From contig NZ_CP080647.1 of the NCBI RefSeq assembly GCF_019599145.1, forward strand, positions 1,364,001 to 1,428,000: DNA of 64,000 bases. Direction: 5' to 3'. The notes under the pieces were generated by a model that searched no databases, was not told the DNA's origin, and saw only the letters and a list, made by a program, of their open reading frames with translations. Shown here one piece after another: positions 52,645-60,052 of the stretch. Position 1 is the first letter of the stretch, and each line of letters begins with the position of its first letter. This stretch comes from Streptomyces akebiae. GTDB taxonomy: Bacteria > Actinomycetota > Actinomycetes > Streptomycetales > Streptomycetaceae. A program made the position numbers and the translations under genes.

Positions 52645-53306
52645 GGCCTGTCTCCCTCCTTGGCTCCGGGGGTGGAGGCGTCGGCGGCCGAGACGCTGTC
52701 CGTCACGCCCGAGGCTCGGCTACCGGGATCGGACGGCGCCACCGGTAGCGCCCGCAGGGAACGCACCGGGGAGAGCACCAGGACGATGACCGGAACGAGC
52801 AGCAGAACGGTGCCGGCGATCAGGGCGCTGCGTACCCCCTGCAACGTGCCGATGGCTCCGGCGAGGGGGGCGGCGACGGGGCGTGACCCTCCCGTGAGCC
52901 AGGTGCTGACCGCCTGCATGCGCCCCTGGAGACGGGGTGTGGTGATCATCTGGCGGATGGACCGCTGGGTAGTACCGACCGCTGCCGCGCACAGGAGCTG
53001 GACGGCGAGCGCGGCTCCGATCGTGATCTGCCATCCGCGTCCCGGAGACGCGAGCAGCAGCGGGAACTGGGTGAGGGGGGTCAGGACGAGAGCGGTGAGC
53101 ATCATCGGGCCGGGACCGAACCACCGAGTCATGCGCGGAGCGAACAGGGCTCCGGCGCAGCTGCCCAGGGCGGCGGCCCCCATGACGAGGCCGAACGCCG
53201 TTGAGCTGAAGCGGAGTTCACGCAGCAGATTTGTTTCCGCAGAGACCGTGTCCCCCACACGTGGTGTCGCTTTACAGGCGGGCTGCTGTTTCGGCCTGTG
53301 TCGCAT
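52641..53306 (-). pseudogene. Truncated MFS transporter (C-terminal half only)
   Basis: 221 residues. The homologous part begins near LLRELRFSSTAFGLVMGAAA and shows about five membrane segments (FGLVMGAAALGSCAGALFAP, ALIAGTVLLLVPVIVLVL). Full MFS proteins have about 400 residues and twelve segments. The first ~28 residues (MRHRPKQQPACKATPRVG) are unlike a transporter, so the 5' half was lost by deletion or rearrangement near 53,230-53,280. The 3' end remains coupled to the ABC gene by a 4-nt overlap, so the original operon structure is preserved. Confidence 0.7.
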
Positions 53307-53315
53307 TCGCGCAGC

Positions 53316-53522
53316 TCATCGTGTCGCTTTCTCCGGGTCGGCACGTGACGAAGCCCACACTCTAGCGAGCGGTCTCGTGTTGGGGGCCGGGACAACGAAC
53401 TCTGCGCAGAGTGCACCTCGTTGAGCTTCCACCCCCGCCGTACATCCCGGGGTGGGCCGTGCAGGTGTCCTGCCAGTGTCGGCACGCTGCGCGTCTGGCA
53501 GGGCTTGCTCGCTGTCGGCCAT
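53316..53522 (-). CDS. Candidate small peptide upstream of the export operon (weak)
   Basis: 68 residues from the ATG at 53522, with GGAAGG 8 nt upstream. It begins MADSEQALPDAQRADTGR and has two cysteines (PTPGCTAG, GALCAEF) and a charged tail. Its position just before an MFS remnant, ABC exporter and two methyltransferases would suit a modified-peptide precursor, but no leader or core motif I know is present. Confidence 0.25.
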   Translation of the reverse strand: MADSEQALPDAQRADTGRTPARPTPGCTAGVEAQRGALCAEFVVPAPNTRPLARVWASSRADPEKATR

Positions 53523-53631
53523 CGTTCCGCCCTTCCTTCTCCCGACCGGTGCCGGATGCGTCGGCCCAGCCCAGGTAGCGCTGTTGAGGGCCTGGCGCAC
53601 CTTCCGGCACGAGCAGGATCTTGATCGCCAT
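53362..53631 (-). CDS. Candidate small ORF after the CDF transporter (weak)
   Basis: 89 residues from the ATG at 53631, starting 29 nt after the CDF stop with AAAGAGAT before it. The first ~35 residues (MAIKILLVPEGAPGPQQRYL...) use host-like codons. The rest is in an alternative frame to the 53,522 ORF and is Arg/Cys/Gly-rich. Only one of the two overlapping frames can be fully real, and the start region may be a remnant. Confidence 0.2.
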   Translation of the reverse strand: MAIKILLVPEGAPGPQQRYLGWADASGTGREKEGRNDGRQRASPARRAACRHWQDTCTAHPGMYGGGGSSTRCTLRRVRCPGPQHETAR

Positions 53632-53660
53632 ATCTCTTTAGTTGTCGCGCGAGGTGGCCG

Positions 53661-54368
53661 TCAGCAGCAGGCGCACCCGGGGCGGTCGCAGGCGTCCGGC
53701 TCGGCGCTGGCGCTCGGCAGCGTTGCGGCGGCGGCCGGTGCACAGCAGCCCTTGCCCTGCCAGGCGTCTCGGCCTTCCTTGACGGCGATGGCGGCGATGA
53801 CGAGGGCGGCGATCGGGTCGGCCCAGGACCAGCCGAGGGTGGCGTTGAGGACCAGGCCCAGGAGCAGGACGGCGGAGAGGTAGGTGCACAGCAGGGTCTG
53901 CTGGGAGTCGGCTACCGCACTGGCTGAGCCGAGTTCGCGGCCGGCCCGACGCTGGGCGCCGGACAGGAACGGCATGATCGCCAGGGACAGCGCGGCGAGC
54001 ACAATGCCGGGGATGGACCGCTCAGCCTCCCCGGTGCCGGTCAGCGCCCGGATGGCATCGACGGTGACGTAGGCGGCGAGCACGAAGAAGGACACCGCAA
54101 TGATCCGCAGAGTCGTCTTCTCCCGCGCTTCGCGCAGAACGTGGTCTCGGGCGGAGAACTGCCAGGCGACCGCCGCGGCGGAGGAGACCTCGATGACCGA
54201 ATCGAGGCCGAAGCCGATCAGCGCGGTGGAGGAGGCGATCGTGCCGGCGGTGATGGCGGCGATCGCCTCGATGACGTTGTAGGTGATGGTCGCGGCGACC
54301 AGTAGGCGTATGCGCTTAGCGAGGGCGTCACGGCGGGCAGGGGAGGGCCCGAGGGATATCGCGCTCAT
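53661..54368 (-). CDS. Cation diffusion facilitator-type metal exporter with a Cys-rich tail
   Basis: 235 residues. Six hydrophobic segments are visible, including LVAATITYNVIEAIAAITAG and IGFGLDSVIEVSSAAAVAWQ. The latter has the G-x-x-x-D-S-x-x-E metal site of this CDF-like family, with a second site around WADPIAALVIAAIAVKEG. The C-terminus carries cysteines (CCAPA, ...DACDRPGCACC), likely binding soft metals. It overlaps the CmtR-like repressor gene by 1 nt (TGATG), so it is the exported-metal partner of that regulator, probably Cd/Pb/Zn. It lacks the usual cytoplasmic C-terminal domain, the Cys tail taking its place. Confidence 0.82.
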   Translation of the reverse strand: MSAISLGPSPARRDALAKRIRLLVAATITYNVIEAIAAITAGTIASSTALIGFGLDSVIEVSSAAAVAWQFSARDHVLREAREKTTLRIIAVSFFVLAAYVTVDAIRALTGTGEAERSIPGIVLAALSLAIMPFLSGAQRRAGRELGSASAVADSQQTLLCTYLSAVLLLGLVLNATLGWSWADPIAALVIAAIAVKEGRDAWQGKGCCAPAAAATLPSASAEPDACDRPGCACC

Positions 54369-54703
54369 CAGCAGCAGCCCTTTTCGTCGGCGTCCGGGCA
54401 GGTGCGGTCAGCTTCCACGGCGAGCACGGCAGTGCGCAGGTCGTCCAGTGCGTGGCCGAGGCGCGAGTCGGCGAGTTCGTAGCGGCTGCGGCGGCCTTCG
54501 GGGACGGCGACGACCAGGCCGCAGTCGCGCAGGCAGGCCAGTTGGTTGGACAGGCGGGTTCGGGAGATACCGAGGGCGTCGGCGAGGTCGGAGGGGTAGG
54601 CCGGGGCCTCGCGCAGCGCGAGCAGCAGGCGGCAGCGGATCGGGTCGGCCAGTGCCCGACCGAACCGGGTCAGGGCGTCGAGGTCGGTCGCGAGGGTCAG
54701 CAT
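54368..54703 (-). CDS. cmtR: ArsR-family metal repressor, CmtR-like (Cd/Pb)
   Basis: 111 residues. A winged helix (DLADALGISRTRLSNQLACL) contains the cysteine pair in ACLRDCGLVV, and a third cysteine lies in the C-terminal tail (DRTCPDAD). This matches CmtR, which binds Cd(II)/Pb(II) with Cys57, Cys61 and Cys102 and releases DNA on metal binding. It ends in GCC, adding two more cysteines. It is transcribed with the CDF exporter downstream and presumably represses that operon. Confidence 0.85.
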   Translation of the reverse strand: MLTLATDLDALTRFGRALADPIRCRLLLALREAPAYPSDLADALGISRTRLSNQLACLRDCGLVVAVPEGRRSRYELADSRLGHALDDLRTAVLAVEADRTCPDADEKGCC

Positions 54704-55158
54704 GACAATAACGATACACAGATACTTGAATCCACGGATGGTTGAACTATTGGGGGAGGGTGCTCGTGCTCCGCTGTACTGGAGTGGCGTGCAACGACCG
54801 CATCGCTTCCCTGGGCTGACACGCCGACCTTTTCCGTCCCGCGCGGCCAGGCCCCTCGACCGCCTTTCGCCGGGGTCTCTTGCTGCGTGGGCCGCAGTCG
54901 TGTCGCGCCAGTCGCGCCAGTTGGAGCCGGGCCTGGCGCGTCGTCGAGGGAAAGGCGGCAGCCAGCGCGAGCACGGCAGCGAGGCGGGAGCGAACAGTGC
55001 GCGGGTTCATCTCGGTGGTTTTCGATCGTGTGAGGTGGGCGACCGGCCGGCACGCAACCGGTGGACCGCGCTTCGACACCCTGATGGAACTCATCTCATG
55101 CCCCGGCGCCTGCCCGGTGGCGAGCAGTCCCGTACGGGGCTGCTCGTACGATGGGCGC
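54704..55158. other. Intergenic region between CmtR operon and copper cassette
   Basis: About 455 bases between divergent genes. The ~60 bases next to cmtR are A/T-rich with a short dyad ATCC/GGAT (around 54,731-54,740), a candidate operator. The rest has only shadow frames; a signal-peptide-like minus-strand start near 55,009 (MNPRTVRSRLAAVLALAAA) quickly loses coding character. No RNA gene was seen. Confidence 0.35.
55147..55152 (+). promoter_or_regulatory. -10 element of a probably leaderless gene
   Basis: TACGAT fits the TANNNT -10 consensus and lies 6 nt before the ATG at 55159, the spacing of actinobacterial leaderless transcripts. There is no Shine-Dalgarno between them. Confidence 0.45.
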
Positions 55159-55560
55159 ATGACCAGCAGCACGGGATCGAGCCGCCGCCCCGCCGGGCGG
55201 CTGTTTGTGCTGCTGGTGATGGCGGTGCTGACCGGCGTGCTGGGCATGCACGCTCTGGGCCCCGGCTGGGCGCCGGCAGTGCGATCGGAGGCCGGGCACG
55301 AGATGGTGATGGCCCATACGGCCGCGGCGCCGCAGGTGAGCAGCGGGTGCTCCCACACGGATGGCGGCAGCGATCATCTCGACCATGCGGATGGAACGTG
55401 TGCGGCGGCCGGGATCGGCTCGGCGTACGCGCCGCCCGCGCTGACCAGCGCCCTGATGGACGCCCCTGCCACTTTCGTTCCGGCGACAAGCGTGACAGGG
55501 CCGGCCGTGAGCGGCCGGGCACCGCCCGACCTGTCTGAGCTGCAACTTCTGCGGATATAG
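55159..55560 (+). CDS. DUF6153 family small secreted/membrane protein
   Basis: 133 residues. A basic N-terminus and one hydrophobic segment (LFVLLVMAVLTGVLGMHAL) precede an extracytoplasmic part with His/Cys clusters (SGCSHTDGGSDHLDHADGT). The C-terminus RAPPDLSELQLLRI is the hallmark ending of DUF6153 proteins in Streptomyces. The His/Cys content and the position at the head of the copper-associated cassette suggest metal binding outside the membrane, which is inference. Confidence 0.78.
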   Translation: MTSSTGSSRRPAGRLFVLLVMAVLTGVLGMHALGPGWAPAVRSEAGHEMVMAHTAAAPQVSSGCSHTDGGSDHLDHADGTCAAAGIGSAYAPPALTSALMDAPATFVPATSVTGPAVSGRAPPDLSELQLLRI

Positions 55561-55682
55561 AGCGGCCCGCACGGCACCCCCTTGCCCGGATGCTCCGGCG
55601 CAGGGTGCCGCGGTTTTGCACGCCCTCATCCCAGATCACTCGCGCGCCGCTGTGTCGTGGCCGCGCGCACAAGGAGTTGTAC

Positions 55683-56309
55683 ATGACCAGCAAGCGATCC
55701 CTCGTCCGCCGTACCGCCGCCGTGGCTGCCGCGGCAACCGCCGCCCTCGTCCTCGCCGCCTGCGGCGGGAACGGCGACAGCTCCGCCGGACACGACGGGC
55801 ACGCCACGAAGTCCCCCTCCGCCTCGGCGCCGGCTTCGCAGGGTCAGCAGAACGCGGCCGACGTCGCCTTCGCCAAGGGGATGATCCCGCACCACCGCCA
55901 GGCGGTTGAGATGGCCGACCTCGCGCCGTCCCGGGCCGAGTCGGCGGAGGTGAAGAAGCTCGCCGAGCAGATCAAGAAGGCCCAGGACCCGGAGATCAAG
56001 ACGCTGTCCGGCTGGCTGACCTCCTGGGGCGAGGAAGTACCCGCGGAGGGCGCCATGGATCACTCCGCGCACGGCACGGGCGGCATGATGACGGCCGAGG
56101 AGATGGACCAGCTCAAGAACTCCTCGGGCACGGCGTTCGACACCTCCTTCATGGAGATGATGATCAAGCACCACGAAGGCGCTGTGGCGATGGCGAAGAC
56201 CGAGAAGGCCGACGGCGCCTACGAGCCGGCCAAGAAGATGGCAGACGCGATCATCACGTCCCAGACGGCCGAGATCGCCCAGATGAACAAGCTCCTCGGC
56301 AAGAACTGA
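55683..56309 (+). CDS. DUF305 lipoprotein (copper-associated)
   Basis: 208 residues. Signal peptide with lipobox LVLAACGG. Then a His-rich segment (GHDGHATK) and the two DUF305 helical repeats, each with the MI-x-HH motif: AKGMIPHHRQAVEMA and FMEMMIKHHEGAVAMAKTEK. A methionine/histidine-rich linker (GAMDHSAHGTGGMMTAEEM) lies between them. DUF305 proteins are ferritin-like and often accompany copper-resistance genes. AAGGAG lies upstream of the ATG at 55683, and a strong terminator follows. Confidence 0.88.
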   Translation: MTSKRSLVRRTAAVAAAATAALVLAACGGNGDSSAGHDGHATKSPSASAPASQGQQNAADVAFAKGMIPHHRQAVEMADLAPSRAESAEVKKLAEQIKKAQDPEIKTLSGWLTSWGEEVPAEGAMDHSAHGTGGMMTAEEMDQLKNSSGTAFDTSFMEMMIKHHEGAVAMAKTEKADGAYEPAKKMADAIITSQTAEIAQMNKLLGKN

Positions 56310-56321
56310 CGGACCGCTACA

Positions 56322-56348
56322 GGGGCGGGCGCCGCTGGCGCCCGCCCC
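56322..56348 (+). terminator. Rho-independent-type hairpin after DUF305
   Basis: Perfect 12-bp arms GGGGCGGGCGCC / GGCGCCCGCCCC with a 3-nt loop, 12 nt after the stop. There is no T-tract, which is common for Streptomyces terminators. Confidence 0.75.
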
Positions 56349-56399
56349 ACCCGGTCTCCTCATCCGCCGTCTGCTTTTCTTCGACAGCTTGGACCGCAC

Positions 56400-57305
56400 G
56401 TGATCACTTCTGCTTGCATACCCCGGCGCCGCGGGCGCGCCGCTGCTCTCCTTGCGGCGGCCGCGGTGCTGCTCGCCGCCTGCACCGGCCCCAATACCGG
56501 CACGGAGACCGACGCCGCGGCCGCCGATCCCGGTACCGGGCATCTGCACGGCCTGGGTGTCGACCCGGCTGACGGCGCCGTCTACGCCGCGGGCCACCTC
56601 GGTGTCTTCCGTCTCAGTGGCGGGAAGGCGGTGCGGGTGGCCGACCGTTATCAGGACACCATGGGCTTCACCGTCACCGGCCCCTCGACGTTCCTGGCCA
56701 GCGGCCACCCCTCTCCGACCGACACCGACGCCCGCTCACCCCACCTGGGCCTGATCCGCAGCACCGATGCTGGCCGGTCCTGGCAGATGCTCTCCGTCGA
56801 GGGAGAGGCCGACTTCCACGCCCTGGAGCAGGCCGGCGGCGTGCTCTATGGATTCGACAGCCAGAGCGGACGGCTGTGGGCCAGCGCCGACGGCGGCCGC
56901 AGCTGGGACAAGCGCGCCAAGCAGCCGCTGCTCGACATCGCCGCCCACGCCAAGAGCCCCGAGACGGTGTGGGCCGCCACGGGCAAGGGTCTTGAGCGCA
57001 GCACCGACGGCGGGCGCGCCTTCAGCGCCGTCCCCGCCGCCCCTGGTGTGGTCGCCGTCGAAGAGCCCGAGCCCGGTCTGTTCGTCGCCCTCGCTGCGGA
57101 CGGCCGCGTGGTCAGCAGCCGAGGCGGCCGCACGTGGACCGAGCGCGGCCGCCTGCCCGACGGCGGTGATCCGACGGTGCTGACCGCCGTGACCGGGCAG
57201 CGGCTGCTGGCTGCCGACAGCTCCGACACCGTCTACCAGTCCACCGACGCCGGCCGCACCTGGAAGGTCCTCCACCAGCCGTCGCAGACGACGCAACACC
57301 ACTAG
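56400..57305 (+). CDS. BNR/Asp-box beta-propeller lipoprotein (F510_1955-type)
   Basis: 301 residues from the GTG at 56400. Lipobox VLLAACTG, then HLHGLGVDPADGAVYAAGH, and a propeller with Asp-boxes STDAGRSW, SADGGRSW and STDAGRTW. This matches the F510_1955 family of sialidase-fold proteins found in actinobacterial copper-resistance clusters; real glycosidase activity is not shown by any catalytic motif here. It lies 90 nt after DUF305, beyond the hairpin, and a CsoR-like operator begins 5 nt after its stop. Confidence 0.8.
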   Translation: MITSACIPRRRGRAAALLAAAAVLLAACTGPNTGTETDAAAADPGTGHLHGLGVDPADGAVYAAGHLGVFRLSGGKAVRVADRYQDTMGFTVTGPSTFLASGHPSPTDTDARSPHLGLIRSTDAGRSWQMLSVEGEADFHALEQAGGVLYGFDSQSGRLWASADGGRSWDKRAKQPLLDIAAHAKSPETVWAATGKGLERSTDGGRAFSAVPAAPGVVAVEEPEPGLFVALAADGRVVSSRGGRTWTERGRLPDGGDPTVLTAVTGQRLLAADSSDTVYQSTDAGRTWKVLHQPSQTTQHH

Positions 57306-57309
57306 AGGA

Positions 57310-57326
57310 ATACCCCTAGGGGGTAT
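57310..57326. promoter_or_regulatory. CsoR-like copper operator
   Basis: ATACCCCTAGGGGGTAT, the exact reverse complement of the site at 9,434-9,450, lies between the BNR lipoprotein and the DUF4396 gene, 53 nt before the start of the latter. It should make DUF4396 and the downstream gene copper-inducible. Confidence 0.75.
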
Positions 57327-57378
57327 ATGGTTGGTGGTGTGGGGCCCGGTGAACGGACCACACCGGACGGGATTGGGG

Positions 57379-57918
57379 ATGAAGGTCATGGACCACGGCA
57401 CTCACCACACCGGCACCGCGCACGACCCGGCCACCCACGAGGGCCACCACGCTCAGGCCGATCAGCACGGTGGGCACGCGCACGGGGCGTCCTGGTCAAC
57501 GGCCGCGAAGGCGACGCTGCACTGCCTGACCGGCTGCGCCATCGGCGAGATCCTCGGCATGGTCATCGGCACCGCCCTGCTGTGGGGCAACGTTCAGACC
57601 ATGGTTCTGGCGATCTCGCTGGCGTTCCTCTTCGGCTACTCGTTCACGCTGTTCGCCGTCCGCCGGGCCGGCCTGGACTTCAAGAGCGCCATCAAGGTGG
57701 CGCTGGCCGCCGACACCGTCTCGATCGCCGTAATGGAGCTGGTCGACAACGGCATCATCGCTCTCACCCCCGGCGCGATGGACGCCCACCTGTCGGACGC
57801 GCTGTTCTGGACCGCGCTGCTGGGCGGCTTCGTCGTGGCTTTCTTCATCACGACTCCGGTCAACAAGTGGATGATCGGCCGCGGCAAGGGCCACGCCGTC
57901 GTCCACGCCTACCACTGA
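57379..57918 (+). CDS. DUF4396 membrane protein
   Basis: 179 residues from the ATG at 57379 (an ATG at 57388 is possible). The His-rich N-terminus (DHGTHHTGTAHD, HEGHHAQADQHGGHAH) is followed by about four membrane segments. These include CLTGCAIGEILGMVIGTALL with its characteristic C...GCAIGE motif, MVLAISLAFLFGYSFTLFAV, and ALFWTALLGGFVVAFFITTP. DUF4396 proteins occur with copper genes; the His cluster probably binds metal in the cytoplasm. It is under the CsoR-like operator. Confidence 0.85.
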   Translation: MKVMDHGTHHTGTAHDPATHEGHHAQADQHGGHAHGASWSTAAKATLHCLTGCAIGEILGMVIGTALLWGNVQTMVLAISLAFLFGYSFTLFAVRRAGLDFKSAIKVALAADTVSIAVMELVDNGIIALTPGAMDAHLSDALFWTALLGGFVVAFFITTPVNKWMIGRGKGHAVVHAYH

Positions 57919-57937
57919 CCATTGCCGCTCGACACCT

Positions 57938-57972
57938 GCGCCCGGCCGCACCGTGAAGGTGCGGCCGGGCGC
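57938..57972 (+). terminator. Strong terminator hairpin after DUF4396
   Basis: Perfect 15-bp arms GCGCCCGGCCGCACC / GGTGCGGCCGGGCGC with a 5-nt loop (GTGAA), 20 nt after the stop. It separates DUF4396 from the copper-storage gene. Confidence 0.85.
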
Positions 57973-58065
57973 GTTCGCAGTCCGGGGGGTTAGCTGGAGA
58001 TGTACCCGGGCGCTTCCAACGGCGGCCGCCCCGGATCGCCGGCGCCGCGGCGTGAGGAGGTACTG

Positions 58066-58476
58066 ATGTCCAGCACCGTGAAGGACATGCTCGCCACCTA
58101 CCCAGCCGACCTCGGCGGCATCGACCAGGCCAAGCTCACCCGCTGCATCGAAACATGCATCGCCTGCGCGCAGGCGTGTACGGCGTGTGCGGATGCCTGC
58201 CTGTCCGAGGGCATGGTGGGCGATCTGACCAAATGCATCCGTACCGACATGGACTGCGCCGACATCTGCAACGCCACCGCGGCCGTGCTCTCCCGGCACA
58301 CCGGCTACGACGCCAACATCACGGCCGCGATGCTGCGGGCGTGCGCCATGGCCTGCAAGGCGTGCGGCGACGAATGCGAAAGGCACGCGGACATGCACGA
58401 ACACTGCCGCGTCTGCGCCGAAGCCTGCCGCTCCTGCGAGCAGGCGTGCAACGAACTGTTCCAGGCCCTGGGCTGA
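58066..58476 (+). CDS. Four-helix-bundle copper-binding protein (Csp-like)
   Basis: 136 residues from the ATG at 58066 (GAGGAGG 5 nt upstream). The helices carry regularly spaced cysteines: CIETCIACAQACTACADAC, CIRTDMDCADIC, ACAMACKACGDEC, then CRVCAEACRSCEQAC. This is the pattern of Csp/DUF326 copper-storage bundles that hold many Cu(I) ions in their core. There is no signal peptide, so it is a cytosolic Csp3-type store. It is downstream of DUF4396 but after a strong terminator, so it may have its own promoter. Confidence 0.9.
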   Translation: MSSTVKDMLATYPADLGGIDQAKLTRCIETCIACAQACTACADACLSEGMVGDLTKCIRTDMDCADICNATAAVLSRHTGYDANITAAMLRACAMACKACGDECERHADMHEHCRVCAEACRSCEQACNELFQALG

Positions 58477-58537
58477 CCCTCCTGCCGTTGCCCGTACTCC
58501 AGATGGGCGACCCGGATCTGGTTCGCGGGCGGAACAA

Positions 58538-59515
58538 TCAGTCGGCGAGCAAGTGGCCGAAGGTCTGTGCCGCGATCTCCCGGGCGCGGGCCTGGACGAT
58601 GACCTGTCCGGGCACTTCGGGGTGCTGCTTCGCCCAGGCATGGGCGGTGACGTCGCCGGTGAAGAAGTTCAGCGCGTCGCAGCAGGCCGTGGCCGCGGGC
58701 CCGCCGCCGGGGCGCTGCCCGACGAACACCACCGCGCCCGCCGGCTCCCACACTGCGCTCTGGCCGCTGGTAGTGACGGTGACCGGCTCATCGGTTACCG
58801 GATCGGCGGAGGTGATCACGACGTCCTGGCCGAGCATCACCGGGATGCCAAGCGCGTCGATCGCACACATCGACCACACTTCGGCGCCGCCGGTGATCGA
58901 CACGCGGTGACGCGTCGCCGCGGCGGAGAACGGGTAGGCGGCGCGGATCCGGCCCTCTGCGTCCAGCGTCAGGAAATCCTCGCGGGCCAGCTCTTCCAGC
59001 ACCTCACCGGCCGTGCGGCCCGCCTGGGCGACGGCCGGTTCCAGGACGCCCGGCTCCGGCGCGGTGCCGGTGGCGGCGAAGTGCCGCAGCACGGCCTGGT
59101 GCACCGCCCTCAGCCCCCGCTCGGCGGGGGCTCGGCGCCCCCGGCCGGCCCGTCCGACCACGTCCAGCGCATCGCTGCCACAGCAGTCGGCCGGCACGGC
59201 GGCGGGCTGAGGCAGGCCCGCGGCGGTGAGCGCCTGGCGAAGGGCGGCCTGGCTCGGCACGCCCGAGACCGTGCCGTCCGCGTCCCGGTACAGGCGGCAC
59301 GAGATGCTCGGCGCCGTCCCGGCGGCGGTGAACGGATCGACGCCGTCGAGCAGGATCGTAGGCGAGCCGCTCATTCCGTACTCGGCGGCCTGCGCCTGGT
59401 CGTGCACCTCGACCAGTTCCACCTCGGCCGCCCGGCCGGCCAGCGCGGCCCTGACCCGCTCGGCCGCAGGCTCCGCGTTCGGGCACCCCGCGACCGTCAG
59501 CACCGTAATCCGCAT
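58538..59515 (-). CDS. merB: Organomercurial lyase MerB with a thioredoxin-like N-terminal domain
   Basis: 325 residues from the ATG at 59515 (GGGAGGAG 9 nt upstream). Residues ~1-85 are thioredoxin-like (MRITVLTVAGCPNAEPA with one cysteine; SGSPTILLDGVDPF). The C-terminal ~200 residues are MerB: WSMCAIDALGIP provides the catalytic cysteine and aspartate (Cys96/Asp99 of E. coli MerB), and ATACCDALNFF the second cysteine (Cys159). It cleaves carbon-mercury bonds. MerB alone is about 210 residues, so this is a fusion. It is divergent from merR and controlled by the palindromic operator; no merA lies in the window. Confidence 0.9.
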   Translation of the reverse strand: MRITVLTVAGCPNAEPAAERVRAALAGRAAEVELVEVHDQAQAAEYGMSGSPTILLDGVDPFTAAGTAPSISCRLYRDADGTVSGVPSQAALRQALTAAGLPQPAAVPADCCGSDALDVVGRAGRGRRAPAERGLRAVHQAVLRHFAATGTAPEPGVLEPAVAQAGRTAGEVLEELAREDFLTLDAEGRIRAAYPFSAAATRHRVSITGGAEVWSMCAIDALGIPVMLGQDVVITSADPVTDEPVTVTTSGQSAVWEPAGAVVFVGQRPGGGPAATACCDALNFFTGDVTAHAWAKQHPEVPGQVIVQARAREIAAQTFGHLLAD

Positions 59516-59556
59516 CGCCGCCATCTCCTCCCGGTTCACCCCCGTACGCCTGCGAC

Positions 59557-59586
59557 GTTAGACCTTCCAGTGCGCTGGAAGGTCAA
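59557..59586. promoter_or_regulatory. MerR operator and merB promoter
   Basis: Perfect 10-bp arms GACCTTCCAG / CTGGAAGGTC around TGCG (59,561-59,584). On the minus strand a -35 TTGACC (59,581-59,586) and a -10 TCTAAC (59,557-59,562) overlap the palindrome. Their spacing is 18 nt, the over-long spacer that MerR regulators correct by twisting DNA. It drives merB leftward and lies 18 nt before the merR start. Confidence 0.85.
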
Positions 59587-59602
59587 GGCGTAGCCTGGAC
59601 TC

Positions 59603-60052
59603 ATGCGCATCGGCGATCTCGCCGCCACGAGCGGGCTGTCCACCAAGACCATCCGCTTTTACGAGCAGAGCGGTCTGCTTCCCGCGCCGCCGCGTACCGC
59701 AGGCGGCTACCGCGACTACGGCGAGCAGGCCGCGGTCCGGCTCGGCTTCATCCGCGACGCCCAGGGCGCCGGCCTGACCCTGGCCGAGATCCGCTCGGTC
59801 CTCGCGCTCCGCGACAGCGGCCAGGCGCCGTGCGCACACGTCACCGGGCTGATCGAGCAGCGCCTCGACGACATCGAGCGGCGCCTGGCCGAGCTGGCCG
59901 CAACCCGCGACGCACTGCGCGGTCTGGCCCGGCGGGCCGCCGCGACCGACCCCGCCTCGTGCAGCCGGGACGAAATCTGCACGATCCTCACCCCACCCCG
60001 AAACAGCCCGGGCGCGTCGGCCGGCGGTGTCAGCTCTCGCCATCCAGGGTGA
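59603..60052 (+). CDS. merR: MerR-family metal-responsive regulator
   Basis: 149 residues. The N-terminal winged helix MRIGDLAATSGLSTKTIRFY continues EQSGLLPAPPRTAGGYRDY, the MerR signature. The dimer helix is IEQRLDDIERRLAELAATRD. Metal-binding cysteines occur at APCAHV and in the tail DPASCSRDEICTI, the arrangement of Hg/Zn/Cu-type MerR proteins. It is divergent from merB with one shared palindromic operator. Its 3' end overlaps the convergent DinB gene by 23 nt. Confidence 0.86.
   Translation: MRIGDLAATSGLSTKTIRFYEQSGLLPAPPRTAGGYRDYGEQAAVRLGFIRDAQGAGLTLAEIRSVLALRDSGQAPCAHVTGLIEQRLDDIERRLAELAATRDALRGLARRAAATDPASCSRDEICTILTPPRNSPGASAGGVSSRHPG

Noticed and set aside
53264..53330. Direct repeat GTGTCGCTTT (53,264 and 53,321) considered as transposon target or end
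   Set aside because: Only 10 bp, with no inverted ends or transposase nearby; it may be chance beside the MFS breakpoint.
52086..53743. Several overlapping minus and plus frames in the ABC/MFS region
   Set aside because: They are shadows of the ABC transporter and MFS remnant, lacking motifs and having atypical amino-acid composition.
54880..55158. In-frame extension upstream of the DUF6153 gene
   Set aside because: The extension is Arg/Ser-rich without conserved character; the signal-anchor and the -10-like element place the start at 55159.
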